From positions 62,001-126,000 of the forward strand of contig NZ_LIXM01000013.1 in the NCBI RefSeq assembly GCF_002608565.1: a stretch of 64,000 nt of DNA, read 5' to 3'. The notes below the pieces were generated by a model. It saw only the letters and a program-made list of their open reading frames with translations, ran no database searches and had not been told where the DNA came from. The translations under genes were made by a program, and so were the position numbers. Every line of letters starts with the position of its first letter. Within the stretch, counting starts at the first letter, position 1. This DNA comes from Vibrio sp. PID17_43. GTDB lineage: Bacteria; Pseudomonadota; Gammaproteobacteria; Enterobacterales; Vibrionaceae. This document shows, in pieces, positions 41,305 through 50,577 of this stretch.

Positions 41305-42156
41305 TCACTGCTCGGGTAGATTGTTATTTAATAGCTGGTCGAAGCGATCATTACCGTGAAGTAGTTCAAGATCTTGTTCATCAGGTAATAGATCTCGGAT
41401 TGATGGGCTCGCTTCTATCGCACGTTCCAGATCTTCTATTGCCTGCTCTTCAATACCGAGACGGGAATACGCACAGGCTCGTTGGTAAAGCGCTGGCCCA
41501 TTGGTGTTGTCCACTTCAAGAACTCGGTTACATAAGCTTAATGCCCAGCGGTATTCTTTAATTTCCATCGCAGCATCGGCTTTATAGGTTAGCGCTTCTA
41601 AATCGCCAGGGCGAATCAGTAAGATATCATCGTAAATATCAATGCGCTGCTCTGGAGTTTGAGAGCTTTGTGCTCGTAGCCATAAGTTGTGGATTTCATT
41701 AATTTTTTCAATCTCTTTATTATTTTCACTGATGATACGAGTCTTACGTTTTAAATCACGTTCAAGTGCCAAGAATTTTTTCTCGTATTCTTGGGCGATC
41801 TTTTCTAAGCGCTTATCGGCCATTTCAGTGGTATTGTTTTTGAATTCACGGAGCGATTGCCAACCGACAAACGCAATTAAAGAGGCGACACCGGCAATGA
41901 TGTAAAAGAAATACGTCACGGTCACATTCGCATAGTTTAATGACTTGTCGGCGACGGTTAACTCGCGGTCAGTGATTTCGACAATCATTCTCCGCTCTAA
42001 ATCTTGTTGCTCCTGACGCAACGATTTGAGTTCATCGAGTATGTAACGTTCCATAAGCGGTCGGTCTAATAATTCAGACTCGGAATATTGCTCTTCTGAC
42101 GCGAAAGTTTGGAAAGAGAGGAGGGCGGCGAAAAAAATGGCGATAGCTGTGCGCAT
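41305..42156 (-). CDS. TPR-containing membrane protein with periplasmic/cytosolic coiled coil
   Basis: 283 residues. A signal sequence (MRTAIAIFFAALLSFQTFASEEQ) is followed by a periplasmic helical segment. A transmembrane helix lies at about 80-100 (VTYFFYIIAGVASLIAFVGW), a charged coiled coil at 105-165 (RLEKIAQEYEKKFLALERDLKRKTR) and tetratricopeptide repeats at 175-265 (ALTYKADAAMEIKEYRWALSLCNRVLEVDNTNGPALYQRACAYSRLG...). Such proteins scaffold complexes. AAGGACG precedes ATG 42156. In an operon with the DUF2391-like protein, which may be its membrane partner (inference). Confidence 0.75.
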   Translation of the reverse strand: MRTAIAIFFAALLSFQTFASEEQYSESELLDRPLMERYILDELKSLRQEQQDLERRMIVEITDRELTVADKSLNYANVTVTYFFYIIAGVASLIAFVGWQSLREFKNNTTEMADKRLEKIAQEYEKKFLALERDLKRKTRIISENNKEIEKINEIHNLWLRAQSSQTPEQRIDIYDDILLIRPGDLEALTYKADAAMEIKEYRWALSLCNRVLEVDNTNGPALYQRACAYSRLGIEEQAIEDLERAIEASPSIRDLLPDEQDLELLHGNDRFDQLLNNNLPEQ

Positions 42157-42412
42157 AAAACGTCCTTTTGCGTCGGATTTGAGGATGAATCCTTGAAACC
42201 ATAGCAAATCGAGATGTGGTTTAGCAAAAATCTCTCAAAAATTATTGTGTTATAAAGTATTGTGACTTATCCATGCCTTGTTCTTAGTTATGTGAATATG
42301 CTCTATTTACCTCAAGATGCATGGTTCAGCGAGCATAGACTTCCTTACCCGGAGTTCAGGGTATAAAAGCATCGGTATCATGGATACCCAATGCCTTTAC
42401 TGAGGTCGATAA

Positions 42413-43000
42413 TCAGCGTTTGACAGCAGTAACGCTAAAGACATGCCAATGCTTGTTGCTTCCTACGGCAGTGGTGCCGTCTTCATCTCGTTCATGAAAC
42501 GTGGCAACGTCATAGTTCTCAAACAAGGTTTCGATTTGTTGTCTACTCAGGGCCGTTAAATTGGGATGCTGCTGTGAATCGACCCAAGAGTCTTTGATGC
42601 CAAGAAAATCACCACAAAATACCCCTCCGGGTTGTAATGAGGCGTCTATTTTTTTCCAGACCTGTGTGAAGTGTTCTTGTGGGCAGAAGAATAGGCTCGC
42701 ACTGGCGATAAATAGCGTGCAGGATGGGTAGTCAAATTCAGCAAACTCCACCTGCTTAAACGTGTATTTCCTTATGCCTTCGAAGCGTTTTAAGCAAGCT
42801 TCAACGGCATTCGGGTGGGGATCGAAGGCGAAGACATCGAAACCTTGGCTAAGTAAAAAATGGGAATCTCTGCCAATGCCACAGCCTGCGTCAATGGCGA
42901 TTTTGTCCGATAGTGAATGATGCTTTAGAGCTTGCTCAACTTGCGGTCGGTGTGGTTGGGTCGCGATTTTTTTGTAGTATTCATTCCATTCGGCGGACAT
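42413..43000 (-). CDS. Class I SAM-dependent methyltransferase
   Basis: 195 residues. Motif I AIDAGCGIGRDSHFLLSQGFDVFAFDPHPNAVEACLKRF binds S-adenosylmethionine (E/DxGxGxG with the acidic residue at the end of strand 2). Further on are FAEFDYPSCTLFIASASLFFCP and LQPGGVFCGDFLG. Related to TehB/UbiE-type small methyltransferases; acceptor unknown. Start at ATG 43000, with AAGGAAACGC before it; an upstream in-frame ATG at 43069 looks spurious. Confidence 0.82.
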   Translation of the reverse strand: MSAEWNEYYKKIATQPHRPQVEQALKHHSLSDKIAIDAGCGIGRDSHFLLSQGFDVFAFDPHPNAVEACLKRFEGIRKYTFKQVEFAEFDYPSCTLFIASASLFFCPQEHFTQVWKKIDASLQPGGVFCGDFLGIKDSWVDSQQHPNLTALSRQQIETLFENYDVATFHERDEDGTTAVGSNKHWHVFSVTAVKR

Positions 43001-43113
43001 TGCGTTTCCTTTCTTGTTACGGCGAGTACGACGGATGTGTGAGTCGCTGTTTGTCGTTAGCCTAAACAATTTTGGATTTGAATGTCTGGTGTTTTAATCA
43101 CAATGTGACCGAG

Positions 43114-44631
43114 TTAAAGCTGATCCTCAATAGGTAATATGCCAGAAAACCATGCGCCCATTTTTCGCCAAACACTCGCTTCAGGCTCGGAATGAAGTGT
43201 TTCACCCGATGTGACATCTAGCCAAGCAATGTCACCATCCCTAAGTATTATCTGATAAGCGTTTGCTCTAAGTTGCTGTGGCAGTTGATGTAATGACTCT
43301 TGCACGTACTCAGGTTGTTCAATCACTACGGCCATTTCGGTGTTCAGTTCTGCTGAGCGGGGATCCCAGTTCATTGAACCGACAAACAAGGTATGCTCAT
43401 CGATGAGCATGGTTTTGGCGTGCAAACTTGATCGGCTACTACCTGTAAGACTCCATTTGTTTTTTATGCTTGCGCTGGCTTTGACTTCCCACAGCTGAAT
43501 ACCAGCTTCAACCAAATCTTTACGATATTTTGCGTACCAGCCATGCACCGCAAAAACATCATTCGAAGCGAGGCTGTTGGTTATAATCGTGATATTGACA
43601 CCTCGTTTCGCGGCTTCAGCTAGCGCTTTAGTGCCGGATTCGGTCGGGACAAAGTAAGGGGAAATCAGCACAAAGGAGTGCTCAATGCTTGCCAAAATCT
43701 CGCTGAGATTGTCCACCAATTGGCTCTCTTGGGTTGCGATTTTATCTGGTAGATCAAACCAGACTCGGCCACGTCCCCAGTACAGCTTTAGTGTGCCTTG
43801 TTGCAATTTTTGGTAGAGCGTTAATTCTTTAAAGTTATAGGTACCGGTTGAGAACTTTTCTTTTAATTGCAGTTTTTTTACTTGTGCTTGGATTATTTCA
43901 TCGCTGACTTTTTCTGACCCAGGGACAATCCACTCCATTGGTATGGCATAGAGGCTGTTCCAGTATAAATCGAACTGATCAGCTGTTTGCTGAACGGTCT
44001 CTCCATAAAGCATTAAATCAAAGTCACCAAATTCAACGTTGGACTCAAAAGAAAAGTACTCATTACCAATGTTTCTGCCTCCAACAATGGCTGACACGCT
44101 ATCGGCAATCAGAGCCTTATTGTGCATCCGGCGGTTTAAGCGTTCGAAGTCATTGGCAAAGGCAAACAGACGAGCGTCACGATATTGGTGCGGGTTGAAC
44201 AGCCTGATTTCTATATTTGGGTGCGCGTTAAGTTCGGCCATACCAGCATCATTGCGTTTTTGCATATCATCTAATAAAAGGCGAATACGTACGCCACGTT
44301 GGGCGGCTTCGTACAGGCGCCATGTGATCAGTTGGCTCGTTTCGTCATTGCGGTAGATGTAGTACTGCAAATCCAAACTTTTCCCGGCGGATTCAATTAA
44401 TGCAATTCGAGCAAGTAAGGCATCATGACCTTGATTGAGTGGGTAAAATCCCGTATCTGTCTTTGGTTCTCTATTGTCGCTTCCGAAAAACTTAGCGAGA
44501 GATGAGTCTTCTTGATAGCCGTATTGAAAGCTGGTGGATTTTTCACTTGGATCTCTCGGTTGAATGGATGAGCAAGCGGAGATTAGTATCAGCATAGAAC
44601 CAAATAGCGCTTTCGAGAGAGAACGTAGCAA
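43114..44631 (-). CDS. Phospholipase D-family lipoprotein (cardiolipin synthase C/YmdC-like)
   Basis: 505 residues with a lipobox LISACSS at the N-terminus. It carries two HKD motifs: RMHNKALIADSVSAIVGGRNIGNEYF and LHAKTMLIDEHTLFVGSMNWDPRS. This is the PLD superfamily arrangement in which the two His residues transfer a phosphatidyl group. Its closest well-known type is ClsC/YmdC, which makes cardiolipin from PG and PE, but as a lipoprotein it could act at the outer face of the envelope. Preceded by a 600-base gap. Alone on the minus strand. Confidence 0.85.
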   Translation of the reverse strand: MLRSLSKALFGSMLILISACSSIQPRDPSEKSTSFQYGYQEDSSLAKFFGSDNREPKTDTGFYPLNQGHDALLARIALIESAGKSLDLQYYIYRNDETSQLITWRLYEAAQRGVRIRLLLDDMQKRNDAGMAELNAHPNIEIRLFNPHQYRDARLFAFANDFERLNRRMHNKALIADSVSAIVGGRNIGNEYFSFESNVEFGDFDLMLYGETVQQTADQFDLYWNSLYAIPMEWIVPGSEKVSDEIIQAQVKKLQLKEKFSTGTYNFKELTLYQKLQQGTLKLYWGRGRVWFDLPDKIATQESQLVDNLSEILASIEHSFVLISPYFVPTESGTKALAEAAKRGVNITIITNSLASNDVFAVHGWYAKYRKDLVEAGIQLWEVKASASIKNKWSLTGSSRSSLHAKTMLIDEHTLFVGSMNWDPRSAELNTEMAVVIEQPEYVQESLHQLPQQLRANAYQIILRDGDIAWLDVTSGETLHSEPEASVWRKMGAWFSGILPIEDQL

Positions 44632-44857
44632 TGCACACTTCCTTGTTTAAATGCAGTCTTACCTTTTGATTATATACTTAAAGCCACTTGGTGAGATATC
44701 AAGATGTCATTTTGGTAATAAGCGGAGGTGTGACTGAATTGGAGTTTTGACGTGAGTGAGCAAGAGCCCAAAAGTGGTCTTTGGATCGAGTATTGGTTTA
44801 TTTTCAGACGGACAATATCATTTTTTTTAGTTATGTATCACATAGGAGTGGTCAATA

Positions 44858-44890
44858 TCACTAATAATTGGCGGTAATTACTAATAGTGA
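44858..44890 (+). promoter_or_regulatory. Candidate enhancer-binding-protein sites
   Basis: ACTAATA occurs at 44860 and 44880, and the outer TCACTA (44858) and TAGTGA (44885) form an inverted repeat. The pair is centred about 75 bases upstream of the -24/-12 element, the usual zone for sigma-54 activators. Regulator unknown. Confidence 0.35.
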
Positions 44891-44945
44891 ACTGCAATAA
44901 ATTCAGTTGTCGTTCTAAGTCGCTGAATTTAAATAAATAAGCTAT

Positions 44946-44960
44946 TGGCATGCCCCTTGC
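44946..44960 (+). promoter_or_regulatory. Sigma-54 (RpoN) promoter
   Basis: TGGCATGCCCCTTGC matches TGGCACG-N4-TTGC with one change; the GG and GC doublets are 10 bases apart, as required. Oriented towards the RND operon, 280 bases before its first ATG. Confidence 0.6.
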
Positions 44961-45239
44961 CTATAAAGTCAGAGTGTAATTGAGAGTTACTTGCGCAGAT
45001 GGTTAATTATTTGTTAATTTTACAGGTTATCTACTGTTCATCGTTTTGTGATTGAAGTTCACAAACTAAGTGTCAGTGCGGCTCTCTTATAAAATTGTCT
45101 ATTTCAGATGCAGCTATCTCACCGATTGTTCACGGGGATGAGTGGTCAAGTTTTTGAGCGGAACGCTCTTTGACAAGGTTGAACGCTTAATCACAATGTG
45201 GGACAGGTAGGTGAATACAACAATAAAAAAGGATTTTTG

Positions 45240-46397
45240 ATGTTAACAAAACCAGTATTACGTTGGCTTTTACCCCTCGTCGTCGTTGGTGGCTCTTATG
45301 CGGGTTACGCGGCGATCGCGGCGACGGCCCCAGAAAAAGAGTCGATGAAAACCCCAGTCACTGAGCCAATGGTGCAAACTTCTTCTCTTTTCCCAACTGA
45401 CCATAAGGTTGTCATCACGAGTCACGGCGAGATGGTTCCTTTCGAAAAAACGCACCTTGCAGCGCAAGTCAGCGGTGAGGTGGTCAGTTGGCACCCCAAC
45501 TTTGTCACGGGCGGAATCGTTAAACGCGGCGAAGTGTTGTTCACGATAGAAAGTGACAATTATGAGGCTGCGGTATTACAAGCTGAAGCCGGGTTAGCAA
45601 GTGCTCGTGCGAAGTTAATTGAAGAGCAAGCGAAAGCTGAAGTTGCTAAGCGACAAGCAAAAAAACTCAGCGACAAACAGGTGACGGACCTTTATTTACG
45701 TGAGCCCCAAGTGCTGAGTGCACAAGCTCAGGTCAAATCAGCACAAGCAGCACTTAAGCGTGCTAATCGTGACTTAGACAATTGTGAAGTGATCGCTCCA
45801 TACGATGCGTTAGTCGTAGAGCGTGAAATTGGTGTTGGTCAATATGTGTCTTCAGGAACGCGCGTCGCAACGCTGAATAATATCGAAGTGGCGGAAATTC
45901 ATGTGCCGATTGCGGGTTTCGATAGCGCCTTTCTGCCAGAAGCCATCGATGATCTTGATGCTACGGTTACTCAGCAAGGGATTTTATCCACGACACGTGA
46001 AGGTAAAGTTGTTCGTGATTTGGGCATGATCGACAGCGCAACGCGTATGATCAATATGGTGATTCAAGTTCAAGATCCTTACGGTTTGAATAACAGCCAA
46101 GCACCGATTAAATTTGGCTCTTACGTCGAGGTTAGGTTTACGGGTAAAGAGCTCAAACATATCTATCGCCTTCCTCAAGAGTTGGTGAAAAACCGCACGG
46201 TGTGGGTGGTTAACGGTGAAAATGAGCTTCAGCCTCGTGTGGTCAATGTACTTCGTGCTGAAGGGGAGTTTCTGCTCGTTGGTGAAGGTTTAGAGCAATC
46301 TGATAAGTTGGTTCTGACACTGCCAGAGTACCCACAGAAAGGTATGGTTGTCCAAGTCGCAAAAAAGAATAACGACTCCGAAACCGTCGTGCAGTAA
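45240..46397 (+). CDS. RND efflux periplasmic adaptor subunit
   Basis: 385 residues. Membrane anchor and signal-like stretch at the start (LRWLLPLVVVGGSYAGYAAIAATAPE), no lipobox Cys, then barrel, lipoyl half-motifs (LAAQVSGEVVSW, GGIVKRGEVLFTI), an alpha-hairpin of about 70 residues (ILQ...AEAGLASARAKLIEEQAKAEV ... SAQAQVKSAQAALKRANRDLD) and the second lipoyl half (VIAPYDALVVEREIGVGQYV). It bridges the pump to an outer-membrane channel. Start at ATG 45240 (AAGGA 7 bases before). The pump gene begins 13 bases after its stop. Confidence 0.9.
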   Translation: MLTKPVLRWLLPLVVVGGSYAGYAAIAATAPEKESMKTPVTEPMVQTSSLFPTDHKVVITSHGEMVPFEKTHLAAQVSGEVVSWHPNFVTGGIVKRGEVLFTIESDNYEAAVLQAEAGLASARAKLIEEQAKAEVAKRQAKKLSDKQVTDLYLREPQVLSAQAQVKSAQAALKRANRDLDNCEVIAPYDALVVEREIGVGQYVSSGTRVATLNNIEVAEIHVPIAGFDSAFLPEAIDDLDATVTQQGILSTTREGKVVRDLGMIDSATRMINMVIQVQDPYGLNNSQAPIKFGSYVEVRFTGKELKHIYRLPQELVKNRTVWVVNGENELQPRVVNVLRAEGEFLLVGEGLEQSDKLVLTLPEYPQKGMVVQVAKKNNDSETVVQ

Positions 46398-46410
46398 GTA
46401 GGAGTCAATC

Positions 46411-49400
46411 ATGGAAGAGACTAAACAAAAGGGCATCATTGCCTACTTTGCCAATAACTCTGTGGCAGCGAACTTGTTGATGATGTTCATTATCATTATG
46501 GGCATTGTGAGTTTCATATTCATCCAGCGCCAGATGTTTCCGAATATCGAAATTAACTACATCAACGTGCGTGCGGCTTATCCGGGGGCTTCTCCTCAAG
46601 AGATCGAAGAGAGCATTTTGGTAAAAGTCGAGGAGTCGATCAAAGATGTTACGGGTATCAAAAAGACCGTTGCGCGTGCTTCTCGAGGTAGTGCTCATGT
46701 GTCGATTGAAGTTGACGTGAATGCAGACATTAAAGACGTTCTTGATGACATAAAACAACGTATCGACACCATTTCTAACTTGCCAGCAGGCATGGAACCG
46801 ATGAACGTCTACCAAGCGGAATGGCGTCAGGAAGTGATAGAAATGAGTTTGGTGGGAGATAGACCACTTGAAGAACTCAAGCCGATCGCTAAGCAAGTTG
46901 AAGATGAGCTATTGCAACTGAACAACGTCATGCTAGTGGAGTTAAGCGCACCGGAAGAAGAGATTGCTATTGAGGTCGATCCTTTGATCTTACGTAAGTA
47001 TGACCTCACGCTAAATGACATCAGTAATGCGATTCGTCGCTATTCGGCTAACTTTTCTGCGGGTGAGGTAAAAACGAATTCAGGTATGATCGCGGTTCGT
47101 ATTGAAAACCAGTACTACCGTGGCGATGAGTTCCGTAACATTCCCGTTAAGTTAGGCGCGAATGGTGCGAAGGTGTTGCTGCAAGATATTGCAACGATCA
47201 AGGACGGTTTTACTGAAGAGCAGCGTTACTTTGAGTATTCCGGGCAAAACGCGGTTTACATGGCAGTGAAAGCGACCCGAGATCAAAATATTATCCCAGT
47301 GGCGGAATCGGTTCATCACTATATTGAGGCGAAGAATAAAACACTCCCAGATGACATGCAGCTCAAAATTCTTGTTGATATGACCTATTACCTTAATGGT
47401 CGCCTCGACATGATGTTGAAGAACCTATTGCAAGGTGCTGCATTGGTAGCGATCATGCTGTCTATCTTCTTGCGTTTCCGTTTGGCGATGTGGGTCATGG
47501 TCGGTCTCCCTGTGTGTTTCCTTGGTGCGGTTATGCTAATGCCTGCGCTCGGAATTACGGTGAACATCATTTCGTTGTTTGCTTTTATTATGGTGCTTGG
47601 CATTGTCGTTGATGATGCGATCGTTACTGGTGAAAGTGCTTACAGTGAAATTGAGGAAAAAGGTGGTGGTGTTGATAATGTGGTTCGCGGCGTTAAACGA
47701 GTGGCAACCCCGGCGACGTTTGGTGTTTTAACCACTATTGCGGTATTCGCACCATTTTTGCTTTCAAGCGGCATTGATGGCGCCTTCTTTTACGGCATCG
47801 CTGGCGTCGTGATTCTGTGTTTGATCTTCAGCTTAATTGAATCGAAATTGATTCTGCCTGCCCACCTAGCACATACCAACTTTCAACCCATTCAACCTGG
47901 CAGTTGGCGTGAGCGCTTCAACCAGCGTTTCTTTGGTTTCGTCAATGGTCCTTATCGTCGTTTTGTGACGCTTTGTACGCACTGGCGTTGGACGGTATTT
48001 GCGGTCTTTTGTGGTTTGTTGCTCGTCAGTGCCGCGTTGGTAAATTCTAACCATGTTCGTGTTATCCCAAATCCAAAAGTACCAACGGATTTCCCGGCGA
48101 TAACGATCGAAATGAACGATACGGTATCAAGTGAACAGACCATCAGTGCGCTAAAAACCATTGAGGGAGTGATGCAAGATATTGAGGCTCAGACCATCAA
48201 TGAACACGGCCAGGGGATGATTCGGGATGTGCTTTCTTACAATCGTAGTCGCACTGAAGGTCGAATTCTTGTCCCGTTAGTCGATGAGGAACTGCGTCCA
48301 TTCAATACCTTTGAACTTGCAAGGCGCTGGCGAGAAGCAATGCCAGTGATCCCGGGGATGAAGAGCTTCAAAATCCGTGAGCAAAGTGGTGGTGGCGGTG
48401 ATCGTGATGAATTTGGTTACTTGTTGTTTGGCTCAGATATTAGTGAGCTCAACGAAGCGGGTCGCTATTTGATTGATCGCTTACAGCAAGAAGAAGGTCT
48501 GTACGATGTCTCCTCTTCTATTGATTCTGGCAGCAAAGAAGTTCTACTTTCCCTTGCGCCCGTCGCGTACGATCTTGGTTTGGATCTCACAATAATTGCA
48601 GAGCAAGTGGGTGGGAGCTTCTATGGTGGCGAAGCGCAGCGAATTATTCGTGACGGCGAAGAGGTCAAAGTGATGGTTCGTTATCCACAACTGACTCGAG
48701 AAGCATATTCATCGTTGCGTTATGCGGTGATCACCACACCCGCAGGCAAGAAAGTAATGCTTGGTGATGTGGTTAACATCAGTGAACAACCCGGTGTGAG
48801 TACCATTCGTCGTGAAGGCGGTTATCAGACAGTTTATGTTTATGGCTCGATTGATGAAGCGTTGGTTGAACCGCAAGAAGTGGTTAAGATCATCGATAAG
48901 AATATCTTGCCAGACCTTCAGAAAGTGTACCCAAACGTAAAAACGGAATTAGGTGGTGATATTGAAGAGCAGGCCGCCCAGCGTAATGAACAGATCATAT
49001 TCTTTATCGCCGGCATGATCATTGTGTACATCTTGTTAGCGGTACCATTGAAGAGTTACACCCAACCGTTGATTGTCATGTCCGTCATTCCATTTAGTTT
49101 AACGGGTGCGATTTGGGGGCACTTCTGGTTGGACATGGATATCAGTATGATGTCGACTTTTGGCCTGATAGCCGCCGCAGGCGTTGTTATTAATGATTCA
49201 TTGGTCATGACTGATTACGTCAATCAAGTTCGAGAAAAGGGCATGAGCATCAAACAAGCAGTCGTAGAAGCGGGCTGTGCGCGTTTTCGTGCGATCACAC
49301 TAACGTCTATTACCACTTTTGCTGGTGTATTGCCTATTATGTTCGAAACCAGTTTGCAAGCTCGCTTTGTTATCCCGATGGCGGTTGCACTAGGCTTCGC

Positions 49401-49569
49401 GGTGTTGTTTGCAACCGTACTTACTTTGATTTTGGTACCGTGTTTGTATTTGATGTTGGAAGACATAAAAAATATTTTCCGCGCGACCAAGCGCTTCTTT
49501 TCGCGAATTATCAAAAAGCTTGGGAAAGAAGAATCGGATGCTATTGGCAAAGAAAGCATACAAAACTAG
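46411..49569 (+). CDS. RND-superfamily efflux pump subunit
   Basis: 1052 residues, HAE1/AcrB fold: one N-terminal helix, a large periplasmic loop, six helices (about 340-510), a second loop and five final helices. TM4 carries GIVVDDAIVTGESAY, the two Asp of the proton relay. In TM10 the usual Lys (AKNA in AcrB) is absent; the stretch reads GVVINDSLVMTDY. The beginning, GIIAYFANNSVAANLLMMFIIIMGIVSFIFI, fits the subclass. Substrate class unknown. No outer-membrane channel gene in this operon. Followed by a strong terminator. Confidence 0.93.
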   Translation: MEETKQKGIIAYFANNSVAANLLMMFIIIMGIVSFIFIQRQMFPNIEINYINVRAAYPGASPQEIEESILVKVEESIKDVTGIKKTVARASRGSAHVSIEVDVNADIKDVLDDIKQRIDTISNLPAGMEPMNVYQAEWRQEVIEMSLVGDRPLEELKPIAKQVEDELLQLNNVMLVELSAPEEEIAIEVDPLILRKYDLTLNDISNAIRRYSANFSAGEVKTNSGMIAVRIENQYYRGDEFRNIPVKLGANGAKVLLQDIATIKDGFTEEQRYFEYSGQNAVYMAVKATRDQNIIPVAESVHHYIEAKNKTLPDDMQLKILVDMTYYLNGRLDMMLKNLLQGAALVAIMLSIFLRFRLAMWVMVGLPVCFLGAVMLMPALGITVNIISLFAFIMVLGIVVDDAIVTGESAYSEIEEKGGGVDNVVRGVKRVATPATFGVLTTIAVFAPFLLSSGIDGAFFYGIAGVVILCLIFSLIESKLILPAHLAHTNFQPIQPGSWRERFNQRFFGFVNGPYRRFVTLCTHWRWTVFAVFCGLLLVSAALVNSNHVRVIPNPKVPTDFPAITIEMNDTVSSEQTISALKTIEGVMQDIEAQTINEHGQGMIRDVLSYNRSRTEGRILVPLVDEELRPFNTFELARRWREAMPVIPGMKSFKIREQSGGGGDRDEFGYLLFGSDISELNEAGRYLIDRLQQEEGLYDVSSSIDSGSKEVLLSLAPVAYDLGLDLTIIAEQVGGSFYGGEAQRIIRDGEEVKVMVRYPQLTREAYSSLRYAVITTPAGKKVMLGDVVNISEQPGVSTIRREGGYQTVYVYGSIDEALVEPQEVVKIIDKNILPDLQKVYPNVKTELGGDIEEQAAQRNEQIIFFIAGMIIVYILLAVPLKSYTQPLIVMSVIPFSLTGAIWGHFWLDMDISMMSTFGLIAAAGVVINDSLVMTDYVNQVREKGMSIKQAVVEAGCARFRAITLTSITTFAGVLPIMFETSLQARFVIPMAVALGFAVLFATVLTLILVPCLYLMLEDIKNIFRATKRFFSRIIKKLGKEESDAIGKESIQN

Positions 49570-49602
49570 CCGCTAGCTCCTTACAGAGTTACCCAGTTTT
49601 CC

Positions 49603-49627
49603 AAAGCAGCCTTTAGGCTGCTTTTTT
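49603..49627 (+). terminator. Terminator of the plus-strand RND operon
   Basis: AAAGCAGCC-tTTA-GGCTGCTTT stem with T run, 34 bases after the pump stop. Confidence 0.92.
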
Positions 49628-49863
49628 ATTGGTGGTAAGCGAGTCAGTAAAGACGGTCTATACTATAAGCGGTATGAATGGATAGTTATTCATGAATTTC
49701 GCTGGTTAATTTAACGCCTATAGTGTGAAATTCGCCATCAAGGATGTTGGTAAAAATCACTGATAAAGTTAAATTATTGATATTTAAGGGGTAAAAAGTT
49801 GGCACTCTATGTGCAAAGTATAAAGTGCAACCCAATGAACTGCTAACCCTTAAGGAGCTTACT

Positions 49864-50130
49864 ATGCAAAGCGTATTTCTTTCTACTCTAGGTCTTATTG
49901 CTGTAATGTCATCACCAATCGCTACTGCTAACACTCTAGACAGAGATGAGTGGAGTGCAGATTTGCGTCAAGAATTCAAAACGATGAAGCATGAGGCCGT
50001 TGCGGACATTCAACAAATGAACATGGATGCTATCGATGAGCGTGACGAGCGTATTGTTAAGCATATTAAAGAACAGCAAGCACAATTGGCAAAGATCAAG
50101 TGCCAAGAGGCAGAGGCGAGTAAGTCGTAA
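49864..50130 (+). CDS. Small exported protein, 88 aa
   Basis: Signal peptide ending SPIATA|NTLDRDEW, then a highly charged helix (LRQEFKTMKHEAVADIQQMNMDAIDERDERIVKHIKEQQAQLAKIKCQEAEASKS) with one Cys. AAGGAGCTTACT directly before ATG 49864 is a strong start. It sits between the two convergent RND loci with its own terminator at 50243. Predicted periplasmic alpha-helical protein; it may interact with membranes or other coiled coils. Family not recognised. Confidence 0.72.
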   Translation: MQSVFLSTLGLIAVMSSPIATANTLDRDEWSADLRQEFKTMKHEAVADIQQMNMDAIDERDERIVKHIKEQQAQLAKIKCQEAEASKS

Positions 50131-50242
50131 CCTCTGAAGAATGCGTTTCTGATTTGGTTGCAAGGAAGAGTGACCAATGAGGACGTATCCGATACGAGTT
50201 CAACTTTAGATAGCAGTAAACGTTGACCTTGTTGCTCTGTTT

Positions 50243-50269
50243 GCCAGCCGAATTGGGGCTGGCTTTTTT
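50243..50269 (+). terminator. Terminator of the small exported protein gene
   Basis: GCCAGCC/GGCTGGC stem with GAATTGG loop and TTTTTT. Confidence 0.9.
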
Positions 50270-50293
50270 GTGCGCCACTTGGGGTGTAGCCAG

Positions 50294-50324
50294 AAAAAGC
50301 CCGTGAAGCACAACCTTCACGGGC
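50294..50324 (-). terminator. Terminator for the minus-strand RND operon
   Basis: Perfect 10-bp stem GCCCGTGAAG/CTTCACGGGC with CACAAC loop, followed on the minus strand by TTTTT. It lies 254 bases past the pump stop, so the transcript has a long 3' region. Confidence 0.8.
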
Positions 50325-50577
50325 GAAAAAGGGCACCATATCCGGTGTCTATTCATTTTTGGTGGTGTTCATTCTTATTTTTATAATGCAATCGCTAATG
50401 ATTCTGTTGGCATAAATGCATTGGTTATATAACTTTTAACACCTGCATTTTTTTCATATTTCTGTATAGGCCAACACAGCCCTTGCCTAATGGTTAATTA
50501 ATCGTGTTTAACCTTAACTCTAAACAACATAGAGCGACGGAAACGACGCTGTTTAGATAAGGGCGCTTGTGCTACGG

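Larger units (their letters stand above)
44632..45239. other. Divergent control region, 608 bases, between PLD and RND genes
   Basis: Holds a sigma-54-type promoter (44946), a 20-base-spaced repeat upstream (44858-44890) and AT-rich tracts. A 41-codon frame opens at GTG 44752 with GGAG upstream and ends at 44877 (SEQEPKSGLWIEYWF...), with one hydrophobic stretch; I cannot support it as a gene. The RND adaptor has a leader of about 270 bases if the sigma-54 promoter is used. Confidence 0.5.

Noticed and set aside
44752-44877. 41-codon GTG frame with GGAG upstream, inside the divergent promoter region
   Set aside because: No homology recalled, it overlaps the putative enhancer repeats, and codon use is weak.
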